DNA of 37,632 nucleotides from Amphimedon queenslandica. Taxonomy: Eukaryota; Porifera; Demospongiae; Haplosclerida; Niphatidae. Made by a program: the position numbers and the translations under genes. Positions within the stretch are counted from its first letter, which is position 1. Each line of letters starts with the position of its first letter. The notes beneath the pieces were generated by a model. It did not search any database and had not been told where the DNA came from. It saw only the letters and a list, made by a program, of their open reading frames with translations. Location of the stretch: NCBI RefSeq assembly GCF_000090795.2, contig NW_003546540.1:34378-72009 (forward strand), given 5' to 3'. Below are positions 21,820 through 29,513 of this stretch, one piece after another.

Positions 21820-23926
21820 TCTCTCCCTCCCTCTCTCTCTCTCTAGGCCACTCATTTATTACAGCAAGCTCGTTCAAGAGGTTCTGTCAGTTTGATAGTC
21901 TCGTCCCAGTCTCAGTTACCCTCTCAGCTCCAGGAGAAGTTCCTCAACAGGTCACCTCAGAAACACAAGAAGAACATGGAGAAGAAGAGACTCAGGGTTC
22001 GCTCTGAAGGAGTAACACTGAGAAACAGAGTAAGAGATCAATTAATTAATTATTCTAATTAATTGATTAATTAATAAATTAATTTCTAATTAATTAATTA
22101 TTGATCAATTAATTAATTATTGATCAATTAATTAATTATTATTATTAATAGATTACTAAAGCTCAAAGGTCAACAAGAAGGCGTCCAGTCAGTGTAGATT
22201 GTGAAGTCAAGTATGAGTCTTCTCCTAAAAGTGACGATAACAGCACTGCTGATAAAACACAGCATGACATCGACCTGTTAACCACCGCCACCACCGACCA
22301 AGGTACCCACACGTACATGTACATGTATTGTACTTGGGAATGTGGTGTATGGGTCCTGGTAACCAGGGAAACAGGCCACGCCCAATTAATTATTTATTGT
22401 TTTTATAGTTGTGGTCGTTGGTCAGGAAACTGATATTGAATTATTCAAAGGAGATCAGTCCCTTGGGCTGTCATTAGCTGACAGCTGGCAGGTGTGTTGT
22501 TATAGTGCCCCACCCACCTTTACTTGTGCATGTATTTAGGACGGTATCATTATCAGTAAGATACAGCCCAGATCACCAGCTGCTCTTGATGGACGACTCA
22601 AAGTTGGTGATCGCATCACACGAATAGGAGAGATCTCACTGGACAATACGACACTAGAAACAGCTCAGAAACTGCTACTGGAAACACCTCCTTTACTACA
22701 ACTGACAGTGTTTAGATTCAACTCCTCCTCTTCTGATACCAGCTCCAGTCCAGGGGGGAGCACCTCAACTGGAGGGAGTAGAGAGNNNNNNNNNNNNNNN
22801 NNNNNNNNNNNNNNNNNNNNNNNNNNNNNNNNNNNNNNNNNNNNNNNNNNNNNNNNNNNNNNNNNNNNNNNNNNNNNNNNNNNNNNNNNNNNNNNNNNNN
22901 NNNNNNNNNNNNNNNNNNNNNNNNNNNNNNNNNNNNNNNNNNNNNNNNNNNNNNNNNNNNNNNNNNNNNNNNNNNNNNNNNNNNNNNNNNNNNNNNNNNN
23001 NNNNNNNNNNNNNNNNNNNNNNNNNNNNNNNNNNNNNNNNNNNNNNNNNNNNNNNNNNNNNNNNNNNNNNNNNNNNNNNNNNNNNNNNNNNNNNNNNNNN
23101 NNNNNNNNNNNNNNNNNNNNNNNNNNNNNNNNNNNNNNNNNNNNNNNNNNNNNNNNNNNNNNNNNNNNNNNNNNNNNNNNNNNNNNNNNNNNNNNNNNNN
23201 NNNNNNNNNNNNNNNNNNNNNNNNNNNNNNNNNNNNNNNNNNNNNNNNNNNNNNNNNNNNNNNNNNNNNNNNNNNNNNNNNNNNNNNNNNNNNNNNNNNN
23301 NNNNNNNNNNNNNNNNNNNNNNNNNNNNNNNNNNNNNNNNNNNNNNNNNNNNNNNNNNNNNNNNNNNNNNNNNNNNNNNNNNNNNNNNNNNNNNNNNNNN
23401 NNNNNNNNNNNNNNNNNNNNNNNNNNNNNNNNNNNNNNNNNNNNNNNNNNNNNNNNNNNNNNNNNNNNNNNNNNNNNNNNNNNNNNNNNNNNNNNNNNNN
23501 NNNNNNNNNNNNNNNNNNNNNNNNNNNNNNNNNNNNNNGATGTGGTAAGTGTATTAACTCCACATGAACTTAGAAGATTAAAAACTCTCTTTCTCTCTCC
23601 CTCTCTCTCTCCCCCCTCTCTCTCTCCCTCTCTCTCTCTCTCCTGCAGTTACCTGATGAAGTAGCTGATTTAAGCGGTCGGATTCATCCAGGGGATAAAA
23701 TACTGGCCATTAATGGAGAAGATATATCAATGGCTGGCCAGGACTTTGTCAGCTCATTGTTACAAGTAACTTTTAACATTCACACCATTTATAATGTATT
23801 GTCCTCCATTATTATTGTTCCTCTCTCCCTCCAGAGCTGTCATGGTAGGGTCTCACTAACTATACAGCATGTGGTTCATAATACCCAGTTATACCAGTCA
23901 ACACAGTCACCTACCAAGAAAAGTAA

Positions 23927-23965
<39 letters not shown>

Positions 23966-25172
23966 ACCTGTACATGTACATTAGATTTGCATGTTTTTTA
24001 GAATAGTTACATTATACATGTACATTTACATGTGACCTTAATGTGGTCTGGCTGGGTAGTTTCACAGTAATTATTAAAAATAACTTTCATTATAATTTTT
24101 GAACCAGCAAAAATAACACAACACTTATGTACAATGTACAACATGATGTTTATTTAATTATCAGTAATTGTGTTATTCTATTTTAGCTGGAGCTCCTCCA
24201 CTATACAATCCCTCATCTCCACCAATCAGGTTACAGCGACCAATAGACCCGCCCCCATACGCTTCATCTGAAGCCACACCCATGAGACTAGACCCCGCCC
24301 CTTCCTCCGCCTATCAGGACAACAGCTACTCCCCTAGACATCATCACGGGGTCATACAGCAGACTCAATATCGTGACGTGGTGGGACAGAGTCTTCCTGA
24401 AGCATCACTCTCTCCTGCTCCTCCTCCTCCTCCTCCTGGTAACAGTCAGTATGGGAACAGGGACATTGGGAGAGAAGGATACCAGTCTGACCATCATAGA
24501 ACCAAGTTAGTCTTCAAATCTCTCTCTCCTCCTCTCTCTTTCTCTCCTCCTCCTCTCTCTCTCCTCCTCCTCCTCTCTCCCTCTCTCTCCCTCCCTCTCT
24601 CTGTCTCTCTCTCCTCCTCCTCCTCTCTCTCTCTCCTCCTCCCTCCCTCTCTCTCTCTCTTCTCTCATTTGAGGAACATTGACATAAGATGGGTTTGGTC
24701 TGGCTTGGGCAATTTCACAGTAATTATTTAAAATAGTATTCATTACTGTTGAATCAGCAATTTATTATGCTTATTGGGATAGAACAGGAGTGGATATCCA
24801 CTCTTCGGTAGAAGGATTACATCCTTTCTTAATTGCTTCAATTATTATTCTTTGTTTTTTTTGTTGCAGTATCTTTTTAAATATTTTCTTTATTCTCTTT
24901 CTATTAGTTTACGTTACGTTAAGCTCACTCGGGGTCCTAAAGGATTAGGTTTCTCAGTGGCTGGTGGTAAGGGAAGTCCTAATGGGGACCTCCCTATATG
25001 TATCCGCTCAGTGATCCCTGAGTGTACAGCTGCTAGGGATGGGCGGATCAGACAGGGTGATGTTATACTATCTGTTAATGGAATCAGTTTTGAGAATATT
25101 TCACATAAAGTTGCTGTGGAAACCTTAACTCGTTTCCGTGGAGATATAACACTGAAGCTGTGCTCACCTTGA
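7202..25172 (+). CDS. MPDZ/PATJ-like scaffold: L27 plus at least 12 PDZ domains
   Basis: At least 36 exons with GT-AG borders and matching phases run from ATG TCA G at 7202-7208 to TGA at 25170-25172. About 2,475 codons are visible outside two gaps. The N terminus has an L27-like helix pair ([17 protein letters not shown], then [13 protein letters not shown]), as in MPDZ and PATJ, where L27 binds PALS1-type partners. Twelve PDZ domains follow, each with a carboxylate-binding loop variant (RGLGF, DLGF, GLGI, EGLGF, HLGL, SLGI, QSLGL, KGLGF). PDZ5 ends [10 protein letters not shown], reminiscent of PDZ5 of MPDZ/PATJ. Linkers are Ser/Pro-, Gln- or Gly-rich. The family scaffolds Crumbs/tight-junction polarity complexes at the cell cortex. 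It is longer than human MPDZ (13 PDZ, about 2,070 aa) even with gaps. Orthology to MPDZ or PATJ is not separable here. Confidence 0.85.
7749..7815. repeat. (GA)n microsatellite in intron 1 of the PDZ gene
   Basis: A nearly pure GAGAGA run of about 65 bp sits in the 852-bp first intron (7209-8060). The remainder of that intron is AT-rich with TACATGTA motifs and no exon that I can support. Confidence 0.9.
8061..9205 (+). other. PDZ gene exon 2: L27 domain and PDZ1
   Basis: This long exon holds the L27 region (8061-8260), a Ser-rich linker and PDZ1 (about 8830-9105). PDZ1 includes [36 protein letters not shown] and a final strand IVELTLLRS. The exon ends at a GTAAAT donor in phase 0. Confidence 0.8.
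9224..9256. repeat. (GT)n microsatellite
   Basis: A run of about 16 GT dinucleotides lies just inside the intron after exon 2. The rest of that 499-bp intron (9206-9704) is AT-rich with no exon seen. Confidence 0.9.
9705..10139 (+). other. PDZ2 (two exons)
   Basis: Exons 9705-9899 and 9945-10139 join in phase 0 to give [20 protein letters not shown], then [18 protein letters not shown] and VKLVVSR. The 45-bp intron between them is very short. A Gln-rich stretch precedes the domain. Confidence 0.8.
10196..10750 (+). other. PDZ3 and acidic linker (two exons)
   Basis: Exons 10196-10304 and 10359-10750 encode [52 protein letters not shown] and VRLELRRK. A highly charged Lys/Glu/Arg linker follows and ends at the GTGAGT donor. 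Confidence 0.8.
10915..11105. other. Assembly gap (191 N)
   Basis: An unresolved run of N cuts the intron/exon border inside PDZ4. Sequence to its right resembles the repeat family found again at 16588-16860, so a repeat may have caused the gap. Confidence 0.95.
11184..11432 (+). repeat. Noncoding repeat family A, copy 1
   Basis: This copy has the core from TTTGAGTGGATTCCAACTAC to GCCCTGCTCTAAT: a conserved left block of about 115 bp, a variable middle of about 40 bp and a conserved right block of about 40 bp. Its left flank (CTAAACTAATAATTAATATA) is shared with copy 4. It lies in the PDZ4 intron. Confidence 0.88.
12110..12814 (+). other. PDZ gene linker with charged helical segment (two exons)
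   Basis: Exon 12110-12332 is Ser/Pro/Thr-rich and ends [17 protein letters not shown]. Exon 12598-12814 continues [20 protein letters not shown] and then Glu/Arg/Lys-rich helix to about residue 50. It is predicted as a long charged helix or short coiled coil between PDZ4 and PDZ5. Confidence 0.7.
12531..12588. repeat. (CT)n tract before an acceptor
   Basis: A long CT run ends a few bases before the AACAG acceptor of the charged-helix exon and serves as its polypyrimidine tract. Confidence 0.9.
12981..13220 (+). repeat. Noncoding repeat family A, copy 2
   Basis: It has the same core as copy 1 but a different left flank (TATAATGAGGATTCCTTACA), which is shared with copy 3. It lies in the intron between the charged-helix exon and PDZ5. 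Nearby, 13305-13390 holds short ACCAGTGTACCAGTGTACAT tandem motifs. Confidence 0.88.
13390..13515 (+). repeat. Dispersed repeat family B, partial copy
   Basis: The segment carries family B landmarks: a CATGTTCTTATGTTGTGTAG-like motif, AAAGTTTGAGCTGATT, and AGAGAATTCTCCATTTTCAT followed by ACATTTCCTGATACATAT. The family recurs at 15345-15660, 20640-21240, 28094-28440 and 33845-34010. Confidence 0.8.
14004..14246 (+). repeat. Noncoding repeat family A, copy 3
   Basis: The core is nearly identical to copies 1 and 2 outside the variable middle, with a left flank like copy 2. It lies 77 bp before the next PDZ5 exon. An open reading frame runs through it into that exon by chance. Confidence 0.88.
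14501..14570. repeat. (GA)n-rich purine tract after a donor
   Basis: A GAGAGGGAGGGAGG-type tract follows the donor GTAAGG of the second PDZ5 exon directly. Confidence 0.88.
14999..16051 (+). other. Low-complexity linker exons and start of PDZ6
   Basis: Exons 14999-15300 and 15744-16051 encode Ser/Thr-rich linker. The second ends [13 protein letters not shown], the first strand and binding loop of PDZ6, split inside the loop codon by a 1.9-kb intron. Confidence 0.75.
15345..15660 (-). repeat. Dispersed repeat family B, two units
   Basis: Two partial units in inverse orientation relative to 13390 both contain AAATGTAATAAAAATGGAGA, CATTTTTGGCAAAATTTGGC and CATAAGAACATG. The first includes the palindromic TGTACTATAGTACA. 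Confidence 0.82.
16061..16492. repeat. 61-bp minisatellite, about seven units
   Basis: Units of 61 bp run from ATGTACAGTGTAGCCTCTTT through AAGGACACCATTGGGCCC to CTACCTGTCCTTAA. They are nearly identical (a TCC for GCC in the first, one T-rich change in the last). The array starts 10 bp after the PDZ6 donor. Confidence 0.93.
16588..16860 (-). repeat. Noncoding repeat family A, copy 4 (reverse orientation)
   Basis: The reverse complement matches copy 1, including the left flank around CTACGTATGATAATAATTTT. It is the only antisense copy among the four, all of which lie in introns of this gene. Confidence 0.88.
16870..17060. repeat. Degenerate AAGGACA-type repeats
   Basis: Loose copies of the TATAACCTCCT...AAGGACACCTCTATAATGAG motif resemble the 61-bp unit and the element at 6400 and 17480. 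Confidence 0.5.
17363..17434. repeat. Inverted repeat, about 33-bp arms
   Basis: AGTAATGTAATACCTGAG on the left is mirrored by CTCAGGTATTACATTACT on the right. Inner arms GATATCTGC and GCAGATATC also pair. It is a small hairpin element in the PDZ6 intron. Confidence 0.8.
17480..17585. repeat. Dispersed repeat, inverted near-identical copy of 6400-6530
   Basis: It runs from CACCTCCATTTAATGGACAG to CTGTATAACAGAGACAC and matches the reverse complement of the SARAF intron 1 copy almost base for base. Confidence 0.85.
17993..18445 (+). other. PDZ6, main part (three exons)
   Basis: Exons 17993-18143, 18247-18291 and 18357-18445 give [40 protein letters not shown] and [20 protein letters not shown]. 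They complete the PDZ begun at 16010. GA-rich tracts lie before (17864-17898) and after (18150-18170) the first exon. Confidence 0.8.
18502..19729 (+). other. Gln/Gly/Pro/His-rich linker and PDZ7 (two exons)
   Basis: Exon 18502-19400 begins with a polyGln/His/Pro/Gly-rich segment and ends in PDZ7 ([17 protein letters not shown], then [20 protein letters not shown]). Exon 19523-19729 finishes it with [20 protein letters not shown] and VHLLVQTYT. Confidence 0.8.
19841..20297 (+). other. PDZ8 (three exons)
   Basis: Exons 19841-19952, 19998-20116 and 20206-20297 give [57 protein letters not shown] and VLVNLVLMR. The introns are 45 and 89 bp; the second is mostly (ATT)n. Confidence 0.78.
20120..20204. 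repeat. (ATT)n microsatellite filling an intron
   Basis: The 89-bp intron inside PDZ8 is almost wholly ATT/GTT repeat, leaving little but the splice sites. Confidence 0.88.
20352..21492 (+). other. Linker and PDZ9, first part (four exons)
   Basis: Exons 20352-20424 and 20495-20551 are a short linker ending VKAVNLER. Exons 21256-21357 and 21418-21492 give [31 protein letters not shown] and [18 protein letters not shown]. The 704-bp intron holds the 177-bp array. Confidence 0.78.
20640..21240 (-). repeat. 177-bp tandem array of family B, about 3.4 units
   Basis: The motif CTCAAACTTTCTACACAG recurs at 20661, 20838, 21015 and 21192, an exact spacing of 177 bp. The first complete units are nearly identical; the last is diverged. 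Each unit includes AAATGTAATAAAAATTGGGG and GAAAAAACCATGGGCTATAG. Confidence 0.93.
21586..21846. repeat. Long (CT)n tract ending at an acceptor
   Basis: About 260 bp of almost pure CT with CCCT interruptions runs directly into the TCTAG acceptor of the next PDZ9 exon. Open frames of Ser/Leu or Arg/Glu across it are artefacts. Confidence 0.95.
21847..22302 (+). other. PDZ9 end and basic linker (two exons)
   Basis: Exon 21847-22029 finishes PDZ9 ([20 protein letters not shown]) and runs into a Lys/Arg-rich linker. Exon 22152-22302 continues the linker. The intron between is mostly (TTAA/ATTA)n. Confidence 0.75.
22409..22785 (+). other. PDZ10 (two exons, cut by gap)
   Basis: Exons 22409-22491 and 22540-22785 give [53 protein letters not shown] and [10 protein letters not shown] Ser/Gly-rich tail enters the N run. 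Confidence 0.78.
22786..23538. other. Assembly gap (753 N)
   Basis: The run of N hides the start of PDZ11 and possibly one further PDZ domain. Only six coding bases (GATGTG) before a GTAAGT donor are visible on its right side. Confidence 0.95.
23539..23922 (+). other. PDZ11, C-terminal part (three exons)
   Basis: Exons ending 23544, then 23649-23765 and 23835-23922, give [19 protein letters not shown], then [12 protein letters not shown] and [10 protein letters not shown]. The binding loop lies in the gap. Confidence 0.72.
23588..23646. repeat. (CT)n tract before an acceptor
   Basis: A CT-rich run ends at TCCTGCAG, the acceptor of the PDZ11 exon. Confidence 0.88.
24187..25172 (+). other. 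Pro-rich linker and terminal PDZ12 (two exons)
   Basis: Exon 24187-24505 is Pro/Tyr/Ser-rich. Exon 24908-25172 encodes the last [55 protein letters not shown] and DITLKLCSP, then the stop. The protein ends almost at the last strand of the PDZ. Confidence 0.83.
24518..24662. repeat. CT/CCT-rich tract after a donor
   Basis: Pyrimidine-rich sequence of about 145 bp starts shortly after the GTTAGT donor of the Pro-rich exon. It is an exception to the pattern of GA after donors. Confidence 0.88.
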
Positions 25173-25266
25173 AAAGTGAAACTTTCACTAATTATTGTGC
25201 ATATTCAATTTTAATATTAATTTTTGAACAAAACTACAATTTATTACTATTTTTAAAACACATAAT

Positions 25267-25430
25267 TCACTTTTCAAATTTAAATTGAATTCATCTCACT
25301 ATTGGTTCGTTTGCACGTGCTTCCCACGTTCTGAATAAGTAGAACAACTCACTGTTCAAATTTAAAATTGAATTATCCCATCGGTTTATTTGCACGTGTT
25401 CCCCACGTTCTGAATAAGTAGAATAACTCT
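25267..25430. promoter_or_regulatory. 79-bp tandem duplication with two CACGTG E-boxes
   Basis: Two units share TTCAAATTTAAA, TTTGCACGTG and CCACGTTCTGAATAAGTAGA. CACGTG occurs at 25314-25319 and 25393-25398, exactly 79 bp apart. The pair lies 95 to 220 bp after the PDZ gene stop and 60-220 bp before the proposed ATG at 25489. It may be a promoter of the next gene or just a short duplication. Confidence 0.55.
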
Positions 25431-25591
25431 GGGTTTTTATAACTTCAGTGTGTTAGTAGTGTTATAACCTGCTCCGCTTCTTTTCACCATGGTCCCACTT
25501 CTTCTTGGTCCATTATGCCATTTATCGCTGCTGGTAATGGCCGTAAAGCGAGTGAAGAGCTTAGTCTCGTGTTTTCTCTGGAATCTGTTAG

Positions 25592-26884
25592 GTTAGTTTT
25601 TTTTGTTCTGGCCCTTTGTTGAATTATTGTAAAAATGTCATTATGACAGATCTGTTATAATTAGCACATCATTATGTGTTATAATAAAGTACAAGCGATG
25701 TAGGAATTATGAGCTGATAATTATGTTCTCTTTGATGTCTGTCTCTTTTGAAAGAGAAATTCATTGAAGCTAGATCTAAACGGCGGAATTTCCTGTTTGC
25801 ATACCCTCTGTGGCTTACCACTCTGGCCTACTATACCTATTTGCTAATTATGCAAACACAGATTATAGACCCCCTATAGGTGCTAAGACTATTTTGAATG
25901 AATTATTTACGGTAGCCATCCACGATTAAAATTACTGACGGCAAGAAGCTCTCCACATCAAAGGCAGATCAAAGCCCAAGGTGCTGAAATGAAGCATAGC
26001 AAGAAAACTATGTTGCAGCAAGAGTTACCTGGTCTATATGATGTAGTCTGGCCTCCATACTTTCCAAAAATGCTGTTTGTAAGCCTGTAGTACCTTGTAG
26101 CGCTCAGAAAAATGTCCAGGCGGTGTCACCGCCTTTGATTTTCTTTTGATCTTGAGGCCTTCTTGCCGTCAGTAATTTACATCGTGGGTGGATACCATAT
26201 AGGGTAGAATAATTTATTATGAATGAATATCATTATTGTAATCATTTGTATGGCTCACTCAGTTAGTAATTTTAGACTGAATACTGTATGAGTGGTTTTT
26301 TTCAAGAGAATTATATTTCATGAAATCTGCTAAAATTCAAATTCGTGGATTTTAATTTTGCGAATTCTACCACGTGTGCCATGCGGGTACCGTATTAAAT
26401 TCATTTTTGCAGATTTTATTTTCGCAAATCAGGAGGGAATCCGCGAAATTCGCAAAATTTGTAACCCTAAAAAAACCATTTATACGGTATATTTATTTTA
26501 CAAACTAAGTTGCATATCTTTCTATTGTGGAGTGTTTATTTGGCTATTATTTATTGATGCATTTTTGGTCAGTACAAGTTATACTTGTGAGAGTTTAACG
26601 CTGAGAGTAGGCAATAGCTGTTATGCTATAACTAATGAGCTGATTATTATTAAAGGAGAAAAACTGAGAGAGAGAGAACAACACTAACTCATAACCAGCA
26701 CAGAACAAAATCAATACACACTATTTATAGTGTGTATTGTGTGTATTTATTATCTGTATATCTGTATAGTGTGTATTTATTGCATAACATAAACCACAAC
26801 CAAAAGAATGTAACAGTGTATACTGTTAACAGTGCATAGTATTGTAAATACTTTCATTTTCATTCTTGTTACATTTAATTGTAG
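25592..26884. other. Long intron or intergenic DNA with an inverted-repeat element
   Basis: It holds the MITE-like element at 25911-26196 and AT-rich sequence. A frame at 26358-26687 has no splice support and no recognisable motif. If exon 1 at 25489 is wrong, this is the upstream region of the membrane/coiled-coil gene. Confidence 0.5.
25911..26196. mobile_element. MITE-like element with about 38-bp terminal inverted repeats
   Basis: The left end GGTAGCCATCCACGATTAAA, then ATTACTGACGGCAAGAAG, is matched on the right by the reverse complement of CTTCTTGCCGTCAGTAATTT followed by ACATCGTGGGTGGATACC. The element is 286 bp with no coding sequence. The target duplication is not clear. Confidence 0.8.
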
Positions 26885-28093
26885 GATCACTTTCTTTTGC
26901 TGCTGTAATTTTTGTCACTAATTATGCAGTTGAAAGCACAGAGTGGCAAATTGTCTTGTGCTTGATATTTTCTGTTATATTTGCAGCATATAAATGTTAC
27001 TGTCATGTCAAGGAGAAACAGAAGCAAAATTCCAGCCAAAAATCTGAGTCTAATGTACACAATGCAGCAGAGTACCATGAATTGTGTGAAAGCCAAACCC
27101 GTTTGTCGAAAGATTACGAAGCCAGTAAAAGAACTATTGCTGATTTGAGGGAAGAGAAGAAGAAATTAAAGAAGCAAGGAAGGGACAAAGATCTTGCTCT
27201 AGCTCAAATGACAAAGAAGCATGCCAAGGAGCTACGTTTGAAAGAGGAAGCGTTGAAGTGAAAAGACCAGCGTAAACTAGAAAATTTGAGGCAAATAGAA
27301 GAGATTAATAACCTCACAGACGAACTTAATAAGGCAAATAATCGGTCATCATCTCTAAATGAACAATTAATCAAGACACAGCAGCAATCGGAGGCATTTG
27401 CAGACCACAATCAAAAACTGGAGTCTCAAATATGTGAACTACAAGAGAATATTGAAACTTACAAGAATGAAGTCACTTCTTTAGAAGATAGACTCACCAA
27501 ACATAATGTAGCAATAGTATCTCTGGAAGATCATTTGAGTGCCAAAAACTTGGAACTGAGCCAGCTGCGAGAAGAGCTCACTGCTAGTAAGAATAAAGTG
27601 GCTTCTTTGGAGGAAACTTTAAACAATAAAGAACAAGAATTATGGCATCACGAGGAAGCACTCAGAACAGCGATAGAACATGTTTTTACAAATGAGGATC
27701 GCGCAATTTATAATGCAACTTGTCAAAAGTGCTTACCTCCTCCACAGGTAGTAGTTTGTTCTGCTCCTGTGTTTCAGTCCAACAATGGCTATAGCTTGGA
27801 AGGGTATGTTATACTATTTGTTTATTAAGTTTATTTTATTGTAGGAGTGACGTTTGTGAGCTCTCTGAAAGAGATGGTGAGTGACACTTGTGCACACTGG
27901 CTGACACAACTATAGCCAATTGTTATTATGGTTTCATTATTGTTTTTTAGATGAAGGAGAGCTCTTCGTTTCTCCTGATCATTATAATTCACAATACAGC
28001 CATCATGCTTTAGTGACAAACAACCAGTCAATTGATGAATGGAATTTGTAAGCATAATGATTGTGTGGTCATCTATGTGTGTGTGTGTGTATA

Positions 28094-28440
28094 GGGACTT
28101 TGGCCCGATTTCGCAAAAAATGAAAAGTAGAGAATTCTCCATTTTTATTACATTTCCTGATACATATACATGTTCTTATGTTGCGTAGAAAGTTTGAGCT
28201 GGTTCTGATCAAATTTAGATTTTTTACAAATTTTTAAACTTGCTTCAAAATTTGGCCAAAATCCCTGTACTATAGTACAGGGACTTTGGCCCGATTTCGC
28301 AAAAAATGAAAACTAGAGAATTCTCCATTTTTATTACATTTCCTGATACATATACATGTACTTATGTTGTGTAGAAAATTTGAGCTGGTTCCGATCAAAA
28401 TTGGATTTTTTACGAATTTTTTAATTTGCTCAAAATTGTA
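28094..28440 (+). repeat. Dispersed repeat family B, two tandem units
   Basis: GGGACTTTGGCCCGATTTCG begins at 28094 and 28280, a spacing of 186 bp. A perfect 20-bp palindrome CCCTGTACTATAGTACAGGG sits at the junction (28263-28282). It lies in an intron of the membrane/coiled-coil paralogue. Confidence 0.88.
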
Positions 28441-28864
28441 CAAATTATTATTACATTCTGTGTGTATTACATTAAGAGGCTGACCTTTAGCATTCAAATT
28501 GATCATAATGACTGATCTTTTGTCCTTTGATAAGCAGCTACTTAATGATAATTTCCTTTCATTTCAGTTATTATTATATTGCAATGGAAGCAACCAGCTA
28601 TTGTTCTCAAGTATCCACTGGTCAGTGTTACTATACACTGTCTTACTGTGTATTAATGTAATATTGTTAATAGATGTACCTCCTATGGAGTTTATACCAT
28701 ATAGCTTGGAAATTTCAAAGTATCGTGGTAAGCCTGTCCAATAATTATATAATTTGTATATTGATGTTTTATACACTTTTATAGATCGGCTGGTTGTGTC
28801 TCCTTTATTTCTTCCATTCCCTTTTCCTGCACCTGTCAATGAACTTCACTTAATCCCGACATAG

Positions 28865-29513
28865 ATTGGCAACTTTCAACTTGTGGTCAGAGCTTTAATG
28901 TAGTTGGTTGCAACATGTTTTGTATAAAGTAGAAAGACTCTCAACTTTCATTAAAGCAAGTTACCTGACAGCATCAAAAGTTCTGGCGACAAAGTTACCT
29001 AGTGTATGTTGGACTAGCTTATAAAAGCAGCTGTAGTATTAAAAGGAACGATATCGTTGTACTTTTTTTATCACTATATCATGTATTATTATCCCTTTTC
29101 AATTGGACTATAGCTTAAGTGCCTTTATATTGTATATTCTAAAATCCTATTAACTCTTTTTAACCAAGCAAGGAAGAAAATTACAGCTTCATTTGAAATG
29201 AGATGTAATCAACGTTATGCACTTAGAGGACCATGTTTGAATTAATGTCTACTAAGATTCTGAATTAACTTTGTGTAGTTACTCTTTATCTATTATTCTT
29301 TCTCTCTCTCATTATTATTGTTACCTTCATTAGTAACATAAACAAGGACATTGTAAATTGTTATTTTATTTAGAAAAATTAATTTTATTGCTATGTATAG
29401 ATATACTTGACAAAACCAGCTTACACAATAATTTTTATTATAAAAAAATTACCAAAAAATATTCAAAAAGGGGGTGGGTCCGGCTTGCTATTTCAGTGAG
29501 TAAGCCCTGCATA
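28865..29513. other. Spacer between the two tandem paralogues
   Basis: No gene is seen. A TATAAAAG occurs at about 29020 and could belong to a promoter of the downstream Death gene, roughly 500 bp upstream of its ATG, but this is weak. The rest is AT-rich. Confidence 0.4.

Larger units (their letters stand above)
25489..28864 (+). pseudogene. Membrane/coiled-coil paralogue with one in-frame TGA
   Basis: Exons are 25489-25591, 26885-27803, 27845-27876, 27951-28047, 28568-28620, 28674-28727 and 28785-28864. All phases agree, for 446 codons. Exon 1 (MVPLLLGPLCHLSLLVMAV) is hydrophobic, signal-like, and joined only by phase and donor, so it is the weakest part. Exon 2 has a membrane segment (WQIVLCLIFSVIFAAYKCYC) and a long coiled coil with SAKNLELSQL. 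Codon 160 is TGA at 27259-27261, inside the coiled coil; the frame is otherwise open to the end. The 29514-33285 paralogue shares the exons from the membrane segment on, with two exons of identical length (32 and 53 nt). No Death exon is seen here. It is either a recent pseudogene, a null allele, a sequence error or a gene for a 159-aa truncated membrane protein. Confidence 0.6.

Noticed and set aside
21531-22007. Long Ser/Leu-rich or Arg/Glu-rich open frames on both strands
   Set aside because: They arise from the (CT)n tract; only the final exon from 21847 is real coding sequence, in the PDZ9 frame.
26358-26687. 109-codon plus-strand frame
   Set aside because: No homology, no splice signals fitting the neighbours and AT-rich low-information content.
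29358-29513. Upstream extension of the Death gene start within the same open frame
   Set aside because: The extension encodes a basic, non-conserved sequence; the ATG at 29514 gives a signal-peptide start like that of the other Death gene.
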